DNA of 64,000 nucleotides from Sedimenticola_A sp040506895 (GTDB lineage: Bacteria > Pseudomonadota > Gammaproteobacteria > Chromatiales > Chromatiaceae): contig JBEVVY010000001.1 in the NCBI GenBank assembly GCA_040506895.1, positions 3,705,116 through 3,769,115 on the forward strand. The letters run 5' to 3'. Shown here one piece after another: positions 7,996 through 16,767 of the stretch. Position 1 is the first letter of the stretch, and every line of letters starts with the position of its first letter. A model generated the notes under the pieces. The model was not told the origin of the DNA and searched no databases. It saw only the letters and a list, made by a program, of their open reading frames with translations. A program made the translations under genes and the position numbers.

Positions 7996-9588
7996 TCAAA
8001 CGGTCTCCCGCTTCTGCTCCCCGGGTTCCACAGGCTCGATGGTAATCTCTTCTGCTTCAGCTACTGTTTCCGCTTCGGCTTCTGTTTCTCCGCTTGCCTC
8101 GGGTATCTCTTCGGTCTCTTCCGCCTTCTGATGCTGGACGGTGACCAGGTCTTCCCCTGAAGGGTTGGTGAAGCGGTCGTTGAGTGTCTGGACGTAGTTG
8201 TTGGTGTCTTCGAGGACCTGCTTCAGGCGTTTTCTTGCGCCCCGGCCCCAGCCGGCCGGTCTGTTGGAAAAGATGCTGCGCCAGGGACGCGTATTGCGTC
8301 GGAATGCGCCTGCCAGGTCACCCCTGATGGCGGTCTTCGAGGCCAGGCGGCGTAAATATCGGCCCATGCTGCGGGCCGCCAGGGTGCGAACCAGAAAGTG
8401 GGTGCCAAGCAGCAACACGGCGATCACGATTGCGAGGCCGTAGAGATAGCCAGGACTCGAGGCGACCTTGTCGAGCCAGGGTGGCGCGAAAGTCAGGCCG
8501 TCCCAGTAATCGGCCTGGATGGTGAGGCCGATGATTATGGCAAACAGCAGGCCGAATGCCACCGCGTCACCCCAGAGCACGCGTTTTTTCCAGCTCTCCA
8601 TGGCCTGCTGTATGGCCGGGATGGCGCGCTCCTCGATATCCTTGGCGGTCTTCTCAAGGGCACCCACGATGCGGTAGGCGCGCTCGATCTCCACCTCTTT
8701 CATGCGCGAGTGGATCTCGCCCAGGTCGGCATCCCGCTTGCCCTCGAAGCGCTCCCTGCGGTTATCGTCCTCGATGGGTACCGCGGCGTCCGGGTTGTAG
8801 ATGGTGTAGAAGCGGCCGGCGGTCAGGCCTCTCTCTCCCAGCGCGCGCTGCCAGGCGGCAACCACCTCTTCCGGGTTGTCCTCCCGGGCAGTGGTGTCGA
8901 TCTGGTTGAGGATGTAGAGGAACTTGCCGGCATCCGGGCGTTTGATGGTGTTGCTGACCAGGTGGTCGAGGGTGTCGTTCATGGCCCCGGGTTCGGGGTG
9001 GCGTGCATCGAAGAACACCAGCACAAGGTCCGACAGGTCGATGATGTGGTCGGTGATGCGCAGGGTGGAGTTGCGCTGGGCATCGGCGTCGAATCCCGGA
9101 GAGTCGATAACGATCTTGCCCCGAAGCTTCTCACTGGGACAGGTCTTGAGCTGAAGGTAGGAGTCGATGCGCTCGCCCTCGCCCTGGGCCACCTTTTCGA
9201 TCTCGTTGCTCATCTGGTAGAAAGGGAAGCGGGGGTCCGAATCCAGGGCCACGCCGGGCAGGGCGTGGGCGGTGCTCTCACGGCTGTAGCAGATGACGGT
9301 GAACTTGTCGTCCACGGCCTGGTTGCCGGTCCGCTGCAGTCCGTAATCCAGGTAGTGGTTGATGAAGGTGGATTTTCCTGAAGAGAAGGTGCCGAGGATC
9401 GAGATCAGCGGCCACCAGGGAATCTGTGTCGCGTATGAGGTTTCGCGATGCAGCAGCCCCATGCTGTAGGCGATCCTGTCCAGTTGCCTGAAACTCTGAA
9501 CGGTGCTCAGGAGTACGGGGTTCTCCTGTTCCAGGTGGGTCTCCAGGTGCTTGAGTCTGCCTTCGATCACTCTGCCGGCCATTGCCAT
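7996..9588 (-). CDS. Dynamin-like/GTPase domain membrane protein
   Basis: A 530-residue predicted membrane-remodelling or stress GTPase. Residues ~55-330 hold a dynamin-type G domain: P-loop GTFSSGKS (66-73), G3 motif DSPGF (162-166) and G4 motif NQID (228-231). Two predicted membrane helices (~343-362 and ~383-403) follow, then a basic linker and a very acidic C-terminal tail rich in EAEAE/EETEE. The start ATG 9588 has an AGGAG site six bases upstream; ATG 9582 is an alternative. It forms a two-gene unit with the ROK kinase. Function within the family is unknown; bacterial relatives are often tied to membrane fusion or envelope stress. Confidence 0.75.
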   Translation of the reverse strand: MAMAGRVIEGRLKHLETHLEQENPVLLSTVQSFRQLDRIAYSMGLLHRETSYATQIPWWPLISILGTFSSGKSTFINHYLDYGLQRTGNQAVDDKFTVICYSRESTAHALPGVALDSDPRFPFYQMSNEIEKVAQGEGERIDSYLQLKTCPSEKLRGKIVIDSPGFDADAQRNSTLRITDHIIDLSDLVLVFFDARHPEPGAMNDTLDHLVSNTIKRPDAGKFLYILNQIDTTAREDNPEEVVAAWQRALGERGLTAGRFYTIYNPDAAVPIEDDNRRERFEGKRDADLGEIHSRMKEVEIERAYRIVGALEKTAKDIEERAIPAIQQAMESWKKRVLWGDAVAFGLLFAIIIGLTIQADYWDGLTFAPPWLDKVASSPGYLYGLAIVIAVLLLGTHFLVRTLAARSMGRYLRRLASKTAIRGDLAGAFRRNTRPWRSIFSNRPAGWGRGARKRLKQVLEDTNNYVQTLNDRFTNPSGEDLVTVQHQKAEETEEIPEASGETEAEAETVAEAEEITIEPVEPGEQKRETV

Positions 9589-9959
9589 CTGCTGCTCCTT
9601 GATAACGGCTTCTGGTTATCTGTTTTTTATTTGTCCTACATACTAACCCGGCCCAGGTTCCGGGCATAGCCCGGGCTTTTATCAGCGTGCTTTTAAACCC
9701 GCTCATAAGGGATTGATATGGTAGGGGAAGAGGTGTTTTCAAGCATGTTTACATTGTATCGAGAAGGGAAAAAATATGTATTTGCCCAAATACTTATAAA
9801 GCAATTGGGGTGTCAATTTTGACGATACACTTTGTTGCAATAGACCTGCCCATAAGGGATACTGCATGTCCATATGAAAATGGTCGTAAAAGACCCTGTC
9901 GTTCTTCGGGGCGGCGGAAAATAAGATAGAAAAACCAAGATAAAATTGTGGAGGTATTT
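9589..9959. other. 371-base divergent intergenic region
   Basis: It separates the minus-strand GTPase unit from the long plus-strand envelope cluster and should contain both promoters. Visible elements: a short CCGGGC-ATA-GCCCGG hairpin followed by GCTTTT (9660-9680), a direct repeat CATAAGGGAT at 9704-9713 and 9851-9860, and an inverted repeat GTATTT-GCCC-AAATAC at 9778-9793. The stretch 9760-9850 is AT-rich, as expected for a promoter. I see no coding gene; the minus-strand frame at 9794-10057 runs into the SCP2 gene and is a shadow. Confidence 0.6.
9778..9793. promoter_or_regulatory. Inverted repeat GTATTT-GCCC-AAATAC
   Basis: A perfect 6+6 inverted repeat in the AT-rich part of the intergenic region, about 170 bases before the SCP2 gene and 190 bases before the GTPase gene. 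Position suits a regulator binding site for either; no regulator is known. Confidence 0.3.
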
Positions 9960-10355
9960 ATGGCAGACCTGTTTTCCGACGAGTGGATGAAGAGCTTCAT
10001 GGAGCAGTGGAATGCCGAGCCGGAGTTGAGCGATGCGTTGGCGCAGATCGGTTTCAACAGTGTGATCGGTTACGGTTTCGACGGGGAAGATCAGCCCCGC
10101 GGCGTGATTTCGGTAGAGAACGGCAAGGCCACCGGTGCCGGTGCCTTTAACGGGGAAGAGTTGAACTGGGATATCCGCTGCAGCGATGCCCAGTGGAAGA
10201 AATGGATCGGCAAGCCGCCTGGCATGATGGGTCTCGGCATGGCATTCACCTCCGGCAAGATGAAGTTCAAGGTTGGAGACTACGGTGCAATGATCAAGGA
10301 TCCGCGCATGGCAGGGCCTTTCATCAAGAGCTTTACGGTGATGGGGCGGTCATAA
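9960..10355 (+). CDS. SCP2 sterol-carrier-fold protein
   Basis: A 131-residue cytosolic protein of the SCP2 fold, which binds lipids or other hydrophobic ligands in a tunnel. Supporting features are the N-terminal helix FSDEWMKSFMEQWN, the central VENGKATGAGAF strand pair and the C-terminal GKMKFKVGDYGAMI...MAGPFIKSFTVMG segment. ATG 9960 is chosen because a GGAGG ribosome site sits five bases upstream; the in-frame GTG at 9948 overlaps that site. It opens a run of ten plus-strand genes encoding an RND exporter and secreted proteins, so it may present a lipid-like substrate or precursor; this is inference. Confidence 0.8.
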   Translation: MADLFSDEWMKSFMEQWNAEPELSDALAQIGFNSVIGYGFDGEDQPRGVISVENGKATGAGAFNGEELNWDIRCSDAQWKKWIGKPPGMMGLGMAFTSGKMKFKVGDYGAMIKDPRMAGPFIKSFTVMGRS

Positions 10356-10434
10356 CATCCGTTTCGATTGTGAGTTCGTACGGCGGGGACCTGTGTCCTC
10401 GCCGGCAGTTTCAATCAGCAGGTTACACAATAAG

Positions 10435-11592
10435 ATGGTTAGAAAAGCCCAAGCGCTCGTATTAGCGGCGGGGGTAGCTGTCGCCGCAGCGTTGCCCAGC
10501 CAGGCCCTCTCTCAAACAGGTGCCCAGTACTACACCGTTCAGCAGGCCAGGGGAGCTCCCACGGTCTCCCTGGGTGGTACAGTCATCCCATACAAAGAGG
10601 TAACGCTTTCGGCCCAGTTGCCCGGACGCGTGAAATATCTTGCCGGTATCGAGGGTGATTCCTTCGAGAAGGGCACGCTCCTGGTCTCCCTGGATGATTC
10701 GGAACTGCTGGCAAAACGTAATGCCGCCGTCGCCCAGCTGGCCAATGCCGACTCACAGCTGAGAGCTGCCGGGGTACAGTACAGCCGCGAACTCTGGTCT
10801 CCCCAGTCCAAGCAGGCCATGGGTGGCATGGGTATGCCGAACCTCTTCGACCAGATGTTCACGCGCCCCATGGAGAGCTTCACCGGAACCCGCAGCCAGG
10901 GGGTGGAGCGTCATGCCGACCTCTACTCATCGAGTGTGCAGATTCAGCAGGCCCAGAACTCCCTGATGGCTGCCAAGTCCCAGATTCAGGCCATCGATGC
11001 AAAACTGCGCGATGCCAAGAGCATGGCCCCGTTCAACGGTGTCATCATGAAGAAGTTCGTGGAAGAGGGCGATACCATGCAGCCGGGTCAGCCCCTGCTG
11101 GTGTTCGCGGATGTCGAGTACCTGCAGATCGCGGTCGATGTGCCGGCCCGACTCCGTCCTGGATTGAGCGAGGGCATGATGTTGCAGGCACAGCTGGATG
11201 TCGGCAACCAGGTGGTACCAGTCCGCGTCGCCCAGATCTTTCCCATGGCTGATGCCCAGCGCCACACGGTGAAGGTGAAATTCGATCTGCCACAGGGTGT
11301 CTCGGCGCCCGGTATGTATTCCAAGGTCCAGGTGCCGGATTTCACCGCGCCGGCGAGAAACTACCCGGTTATTCCCACCAGTTCGATTCGCTACAACGGC
11401 AGCCTGCCTGGTGTCTACGTGGCCGGGGCCGATGGGAAAGAGGAGCTGCGCCTGATCCGCGTGGGCGAGAACCTGGACGGTGGCTACACCAGTGTACTGT
11501 CAGGTCTCAGCGAGGGTGAGAGAATCCTTCGTAACCCCGGTGCCGGCGTATCATCCGGCTGGGCCTCCCCGAGTACTGGCGCGAACCGCTGA
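10435..11592 (+). CDS. RND periplasmic adaptor (HlyD/MFP family)
   Basis: A 385-residue membrane fusion protein. The start at ATG 10435 gives a good signal peptide (MVRKAQALVLAAGVAVAAALPSQALS); a GTG at 10393 would add an unlikely leader. The biotinyl-lipoyl half motifs (GRVKYLAGIEGDSFEKGTLLVSLDD and AKSMAPFNGVIMKKFVEEGDTMQPGQPLLVF) flank a hairpin domain, followed by beta-barrel and membrane-proximal domains. The hairpin contains an unusual Met/Gly/Phe-rich insert (~125-160, GGMGMPNLFDQMF). It should join the RND pump encoded next to an outer membrane channel, but no TolC-type gene lies nearby. Confidence 0.88.
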   Translation: MVRKAQALVLAAGVAVAAALPSQALSQTGAQYYTVQQARGAPTVSLGGTVIPYKEVTLSAQLPGRVKYLAGIEGDSFEKGTLLVSLDDSELLAKRNAAVAQLANADSQLRAAGVQYSRELWSPQSKQAMGGMGMPNLFDQMFTRPMESFTGTRSQGVERHADLYSSSVQIQQAQNSLMAAKSQIQAIDAKLRDAKSMAPFNGVIMKKFVEEGDTMQPGQPLLVFADVEYLQIAVDVPARLRPGLSEGMMLQAQLDVGNQVVPVRVAQIFPMADAQRHTVKVKFDLPQGVSAPGMYSKVQVPDFTAPARNYPVIPTSSIRYNGSLPGVYVAGADGKEELRLIRVGENLDGGYTSVLSGLSEGERILRNPGAGVSSGWASPSTGANR

Positions 11593-11600
11593 TTTCTCCT

Positions 11601-11624
11601 GGCGGCCACCCTGCAGGTGCCGCC
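11601..11624 (+). terminator. Hairpin between adaptor and RND genes
   Basis: GGCGGC (11601-11606) and GCCGCC (11619-11624) with inner ACC/GGT pairs and one bulge form a GC-rich hairpin ten bases after the adaptor stop. The following T-run is poor, so it may be an attenuator or RNA processing site inside the operon rather than a full stop. Confidence 0.35.
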
Positions 11625-11672
11625 TGTGAAATCTTGGTTCTTTCGCAATGACTGAAGCGTAAATAATAAAAT

Positions 11673-14600
11673 ATGAGTCAGGAAGATCCTAAAAACAGCG
11701 ATCTGCCAGAAACAGAGCCGCTGTCAGACGAGCACCTGGGTCTCGCCGGTCGTACCGCGCGATTCTTCATTAACTCACCGCTATCCCCCCTGTTCTTCAT
11801 CTCGATGATGCTGATGGGGCTGCTGGGTCTCGTCGAGACGCCCAGGCAGGAGGATCCCCAGATTTCGGTGCCGATGGTGGACATCTTTGTCCAGTACTCC
11901 GGTGCCTCGGCAGACCAGGTGGCGAATCTCGCCATCGAGCCCCTGGAACGGATCATGAGTGAGATCCCCGGGGTGAAGCACGTCTACTCTGCCTCCCAGC
12001 GCGGCATGGGTGTCGTGACCATCCAGTTCGAGGTGGGCGAGGAGATGGGCCCATCCCTGGTGAAGGTCAACGACAAGATCGACTCCAACATGGACAAGAT
12101 ACCCCCGGGTGTCTCGCCGCCCCTGGTGAAGGCCAAGGGTATCGATGACGTTCCGGTGGTGAATGTCACCCTCTGGTCCAAGGACCTGGATGGCAACGGT
12201 GCCCCCGACGTCGATGACGGTCAGTTGAGAATGCTGGCCCACGATGTGCTCCAGAGCGTCAAGGAACTGCCCGACACCGGTAACGGTTTCGTGGTCGGTG
12301 GTCGCGCCGAGCAGGTCACCATCGAGGTGTTCCCGGAACGCCTGTCGGGTTACGGAATCAGCCTTGACCAGGTGGCCAACACGATCAGAACCGCCAACAG
12401 CGAGCAGCAGGCGGGCGGTGTCGAATCGGGCAATACCCACTTCACTGTGATGACCGGTTCGTTCCTCAAGACAAGTGACGACATCGCCAGGCTGGTGGTC
12501 GGTACCCACAACAATGTGCCGGTCTACGTACATGACGTGGCCACTGTCAGGCAGGGACCCGAGGATGCCACCCAGCTGGTCGCCTACTATACCGGTCCTG
12601 CCGGGCCGGAAGATCTGAAGGCCGATGGTGTGCCCGCGGTGACCATCGCCGTGGCCAAGAAACCGGGTGCCAATGGCGTCGATGTCGCCAATGCGATCAT
12701 CAAGCGGGTCAACGACCTCAAGGGGACACGCATCCCCAGCAACGTGGAGGTGAGCACCACCCGTGACTACGGTAAGACAGCCAAGGACAAGGTCAACGAG
12801 CTGATCTTCAAGCTGTTCATGGCAACCGGATTCGTATTCATCCTCGTACTGGTGGCCTTCAGGGCGCTGCGGCCGGCGATCGTCGTGGTGCTGGTCATCC
12901 CGGTCGTGCTGCTGATGACCATCTTCTATGCATGGGTCACCGGTTACACCATCGACCGCGTCAGTCTCTTCGCGCTGATCTTCTCCATCGGTATCCTTGT
13001 TGACGATGCCATCGTGGTGGTGGAAAACATATATCGGCGCTGGCTGGAAGAGGGTAAGACCGACGCCGAGACAGCGGTGGACGCGGTACGCGAGGTGGGT
13101 AACCCCACCATCCTGGCGACCTTCACGGTTATCGGCGCGCTGCTGCCCATGGGTTTTGTCAGTGGCATGATGGGGCCCTACATGGAGCCGATCCCGGCCC
13201 TTGGTTCCGCGGCGATGCTGATCTCCCTCTTCGCGGCTTTCGTCTTCACCCCCTGGCTGGCGATCTCCCGCTGGCTCCGGCCCACGCTGAATTACCTGCA
13301 TGCGGCTGAACAGCGCGAGCACAAAGAGGCCGAGTGGCTGGAAGGATTCTATCGTCGCATCCTCACCCCGATGATCGAGTATCCCAGGAAGCGGATGATC
13401 TTCCGCGTGGTGCTCTGGGGCAGTTTCTTCTTCGCCTGTTCCATGTTCTACACCAAGTGGGTAGCAGTGAAGATGCTGCCCCTGGACAACAAGCCCGAAT
13501 TCGCAGTGGTGCTGGACATGCCCGAGGGCACGGCCCTGCCGGTGACCGCCAACATGGCACACCGCATGGCTGAGCAAGTGCGCGAGATGCCGGAGGTGAC
13601 CGCGGTTCAGGTCTATGCCGGCACGGCACGGCCTTTCGACTTCAACGGTATGGTCCGCCACTACTACATGCGCCAGGATCCCTGGCAGGCTGAAGTTCAG
13701 GTTCAGCTGCTGGACAAGACCGAGCGTGACCGCACCAGTCACGAGATCGCCGTGCAGGCGAGGGCCGATCTACAGCAGTACATCAAGGGTACCGGTGCCA
13801 AGGTGGCGGTGGTCGAGATGCCACCGGGACCGCCCGTTCTCCAGTCGGTGGTTGCCGAGGTGCATGGCCCCTCTCCCGAAGTACGCCGCCAGTTCGCACG
13901 CGATCTGACCGCCATATTCTCCCAGGCCGAGAGTCTGCGCGACGTGGACAACTACATGCGCGAGCCCTCGGAGTACTGGCGCTTCGAGGTGGATACCGAG
14001 AAAGCCGTACGTCGTGGTATTTCGGTCGATGCGATCAACAGAAACCTCTCCATGGCACTGGGTGGCATGGTGCTGGGCGATGTAAAACAGCGTGCCGGAC
14101 ACGAGCCGGTCAATATCGTCATCCAGGTTCCGCTGGCGGAGCGTTCCCAGGTCGCCAGGCTAGGTGATCTGCCGATCCAGTCCCAGGCGGGCGTCACACT
14201 GCCCCTGCGGGAACTTGGACGTTTTGAGCGCATCCAGGAAGAGGAGATCATCTTCCACAAGGACCTGAGGCCCGTCGAATACGTTGTTGCCGATGTGGGC
14301 GGAGAGCTTGCCGCACCGGTCTACGGCATGTTCCAGGTACAGGACCTGCTGGCAGAGAAGGACTATGTCGCACCCGATGGGGTGAAGCTGCACGAAGGTG
14401 GCATGGTCGAAGACGGGTACCACTGGTTCAGTCCTCCGGCTGACGACACCAAGACCTCTTTCGAGTGGACCGGTGAGTGGACCGTAACCTTCGAGACCTT
14501 CCGCGACATGGGTGCCGCCTTCATGGTGGCGCTGGTGCTGATCTATATCCTGGTGGTCTGGGAGTTCGGTAACTTCCGTATCCCGGCACTGATCATGGCG

Positions 14601-15758
14601 CCGATTCCGCTCACCCTGCTGGGTATCATCCCGATGCACGCCATCATGGGTGCCGAGTTCACCGCCACCTCCATGATCGGGTGGATCGCCTTGGCGGGCA
14701 TCATCGTGCGTAACTCCATTCTGTTGGTGGATTTTTCGATCCATGAGATCCAGCGTGGTACGCCGGTTGCCGAGGCAGTGATACGCTCCTGTAAAACGCG
14801 TACACGCCCCATCATGATTACCGCCCTGGCGCTGGTGTGCGGTTCCAGCGTGATCTTCACCGACCCGATCTTCCAGGGTATGGCGATCTCGCTTGCTTCA
14901 GGTGTCATGGTATCCACCATTCTGACCCTGATCGTGATCCCCCTCGGCTGTATCAAGGCCAGCAAATCCCTGTGTGAAGTGGCCGCTGCAGGTGCCGCTG
15001 ATCCTTCATTGATCCAGTTCCCTGAGGCGCAGGAGAAAGTAGAGGAACAGCCCGCAGTCCCGAAACCCCCACTGCTGCTCACCATCTGGGCAAAGGTGGC
15101 CGGTGGCCTGATGATGCTGTTCTACGCAGTGCGCGGTATCTTTCTGCTGCTGGGACAGATGTTTGCCAGGAAGAAGGCTGCACCGCCGCCACCACCGCCT
15201 CCACCACCACCGGCCTCTGCCACGCCTCCCGTTGCAGCGCCCGTGAGTGAAGCAAAGAGCGAACCCGAGGATAAGGCACCTGCTGCTCCTGCCGCGGCGA
15301 AGGCTGAAGCTGTTGTTGAAGAGAAAACGGCTGCCGAAGCACCTGCTGCCAAACCTGAAAAGGTGGCGACCGAAGCCGCTCCTAAAGCCGCTGAGGTCGT
15401 GAAAGCCGAACCTAAAGCGCAGCCTGCAAAGAAGGCTGCCGCTAAAAAGGTCGTAAAGAAGAGCGTTGCCAAAAAGACTGCTGCCAAGAAGGCTGCGGCG
15501 AAAAAAGAGGCTACCAAGAAGGAAGCTGCCAAAAAGCCACCTGTTGCCAAGAAGCCTGTGATCAAGAAGGCCGCCGCCAAGAAGGCAGCCCCCAAGAAGG
15601 CAGCCCCCAAGAAAAAGGTGGTGAAGAAACAGGTGGCCAAGAAAGCGCCGGCAAAGCCTGCTGAACAGCCCAAGCCCGCTGAAAAGCCGGCAGCTGCCAA
15701 GAAGGGCGGACGTCGCGGTATACGTCTGAAAGTCAACAGCGGTGATGGTCTTGCATAA
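11673..15758 (+). CDS. RND-family efflux permease with C-terminal Lys/Ala-rich tail
   Basis: A 1361-residue inner-membrane proton-driven exporter. Residues ~1-1110 are a normal AcrB-like pump: first helix ~37-55, porter domains, helix 4 with the proton-relay pair in GILVDDAIVVVENIYRRW, and a final 12th helix ending near LTLIVIPLGCIKASK. An extra hydrophobic segment follows (~1132-1158, TIWAKVAGGLMMLFYAVRGI), then a run of ten prolines (~1172) and ~180 residues dominated by Ala, Lys, Pro and Glu with many AAKKA/PAKK units, like histone H1 or AlgP tails. Typical pumps end near 1050, so the tail is a distinct addition. The adaptor lies 80 bases upstream; substrate unknown. Confidence 0.9.
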   Translation: MSQEDPKNSDLPETEPLSDEHLGLAGRTARFFINSPLSPLFFISMMLMGLLGLVETPRQEDPQISVPMVDIFVQYSGASADQVANLAIEPLERIMSEIPGVKHVYSASQRGMGVVTIQFEVGEEMGPSLVKVNDKIDSNMDKIPPGVSPPLVKAKGIDDVPVVNVTLWSKDLDGNGAPDVDDGQLRMLAHDVLQSVKELPDTGNGFVVGGRAEQVTIEVFPERLSGYGISLDQVANTIRTANSEQQAGGVESGNTHFTVMTGSFLKTSDDIARLVVGTHNNVPVYVHDVATVRQGPEDATQLVAYYTGPAGPEDLKADGVPAVTIAVAKKPGANGVDVANAIIKRVNDLKGTRIPSNVEVSTTRDYGKTAKDKVNELIFKLFMATGFVFILVLVAFRALRPAIVVVLVIPVVLLMTIFYAWVTGYTIDRVSLFALIFSIGILVDDAIVVVENIYRRWLEEGKTDAETAVDAVREVGNPTILATFTVIGALLPMGFVSGMMGPYMEPIPALGSAAMLISLFAAFVFTPWLAISRWLRPTLNYLHAAEQREHKEAEWLEGFYRRILTPMIEYPRKRMIFRVVLWGSFFFACSMFYTKWVAVKMLPLDNKPEFAVVLDMPEGTALPVTANMAHRMAEQVREMPEVTAVQVYAGTARPFDFNGMVRHYYMRQDPWQAEVQVQLLDKTERDRTSHEIAVQARADLQQYIKGTGAKVAVVEMPPGPPVLQSVVAEVHGPSPEVRRQFARDLTAIFSQAESLRDVDNYMREPSEYWRFEVDTEKAVRRGISVDAINRNLSMALGGMVLGDVKQRAGHEPVNIVIQVPLAERSQVARLGDLPIQSQAGVTLPLRELGRFERIQEEEIIFHKDLRPVEYVVADVGGELAAPVYGMFQVQDLLAEKDYVAPDGVKLHEGGMVEDGYHWFSPPADDTKTSFEWTGEWTVTFETFRDMGAAFMVALVLIYILVVWEFGNFRIPALIMAPIPLTLLGIIPMHAIMGAEFTATSMIGWIALAGIIVRNSILLVDFSIHEIQRGTPVAEAVIRSCKTRTRPIMITALALVCGSSVIFTDPIFQGMAISLASGVMVSTILTLIVIPLGCIKASKSLCEVAAAGAADPSLIQFPEAQEKVEEQPAVPKPPLLLTIWAKVAGGLMMLFYAVRGIFLLLGQMFARKKAAPPPPPPPPPPASATPPVAAPVSEAKSEPEDKAPAAPAAAKAEAVVEEKTAAEAPAAKPEKVATEAAPKAAEVVKAEPKAQPAKKAAAKKVVKKSVAKKTAAKKAAAKKEATKKEAAKKPPVAKKPVIKKAAAKKAAPKKAAPKKKVVKKQVAKKAPAKPAEQPKPAEKPAAAKKGGRRGIRLKVNSGDGLA

Positions 15759-15781
15759 GTCCGGCACGAATCTGGAGTGGT

Positions 15782-16666
15782 ATGAAACCTGAGCGGCTCA
15801 CTGTACTGGCGATCACTGCGTCTCTCTTCATGGGCGTCTTCGCTATGCCGCTTTCCGCAACAGATCAGTACCGGGGCTACGGCAGTTTCAGGCCACTGGC
15901 TCCCGATGAGATGAGGCAGCCTGCCCAGGCAACCCAGCCGATGCCCTCGTATCAGCAGCCGCAACGGCCGGCATTCGTCTCCACGCAGCCTGTGATCGGT
16001 ACAGGTAGCCAGGATGCCCGGCAATTTCCTGGTAACGGCCCGTTGCACCAGGTGACACCGCCAGGCGTTATTCAACAGGGATACAAGTTCAGGAAACTGC
16101 CTGATAACCCCGTGATGAGGGATGCGCAGCCCCCCGTTTACCAGCCGCTAGCACACAGGCAAGGGAGCTGGCAGCAACCTGAGCCTTTACCCGGAAGCCA
16201 GCAGCCGCAGGGTCATTTGCCTGGAGGCTGGCAGCCAGGCGCATACCAGGGGATGCCTCCAGGGGATTCGCAGGGCCGCACATCCGGAAGTTGGCAGCCA
16301 GGTGCCTACCAGGCGATGCCACCGGCTTCGCAGGGGCGCTCATCTGGAAACTGGCAGCCGGGCGCATACCAGGCGATGCCTCCAGGGGATTCGCAGGGCA
16401 GTCCATCCGGAAGTTGGCAGCCGGGTGCCTACCAGGCGATGCCACCGGCTTCGCAGGGGCGCTCACCTGGAACCTGGCAGCCTGGCGCTTATCAGCCGAT
16501 GCCACCGGCACCGGTTTTCAGGCCACTGGACGCGGACAGCAGGCGTGGAAGTGAACAGCGCCCCCTGACACAACGGCCCAGGATTTTCAGTAACACGATT
16601 CAGGAGCAGAGCCCCTTCGGGGTGCCGCAGGCTCAACCGGGATTCCGGCCCCATGATTACCGGTGA
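15782..16666 (+). CDS. Secreted Gln/Pro-rich repeat protein with FRP motifs
   Basis: I do not recognise this 294-residue protein. It has a signal peptide (cleavage near AMPLSA), then a disordered-looking chain rich in Gln, Pro, Gly and Tyr. Residues ~148-243 are five tandem units of 20-22 residues of the form WQPGAYQAMPP followed alternately by GDSQG or ASQG. Short motifs YGSFRPL (~32), YKFRKL (~101), VFRPL (~247) and GFRPHDY (C-terminus) recur outside the repeats and also appear in the protein encoded at 17592. GGAG lies upstream of the ATG. It is 23 bases behind the RND gene and is probably an exported envelope or surface component; function unknown. Confidence 0.65.
   Translation: MKPERLTVLAITASLFMGVFAMPLSATDQYRGYGSFRPLAPDEMRQPAQATQPMPSYQQPQRPAFVSTQPVIGTGSQDARQFPGNGPLHQVTPPGVIQQGYKFRKLPDNPVMRDAQPPVYQPLAHRQGSWQQPEPLPGSQQPQGHLPGGWQPGAYQGMPPGDSQGRTSGSWQPGAYQAMPPASQGRSSGNWQPGAYQAMPPGDSQGSPSGSWQPGAYQAMPPASQGRSPGTWQPGAYQPMPPAPVFRPLDADSRRGSEQRPLTQRPRIFSNTIQEQSPFGVPQAQPGFRPHDYR
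16223..16505 (+). repeat. Tandem 60-63-base repeats in 123-base blocks
   Basis: Within the secreted repeat protein gene, units of 63 and 60 bases alternate; the word AGGGGATTCG recurs exactly 123 bases apart (16261 and 16384). The two-unit block is nearly identical between copies, pointing to recent block duplication. Confidence 0.75.
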
Positions 16667-16767
16667 TCCCAGATAATAAAGAGCAGGGAAGCGGAAGATA
16701 AAACCAAAGAGAGAGGAAAAGCCCTGGCAAGCAGATCGGGGCTGTCAGTTGGATGGAGGTGGTTACC

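Noticed and set aside
11781..13742. 653-residue minus-strand frame inside the RND gene
   Set aside because: Antisense shadow; His/Asp/Gly-rich product without domain features.
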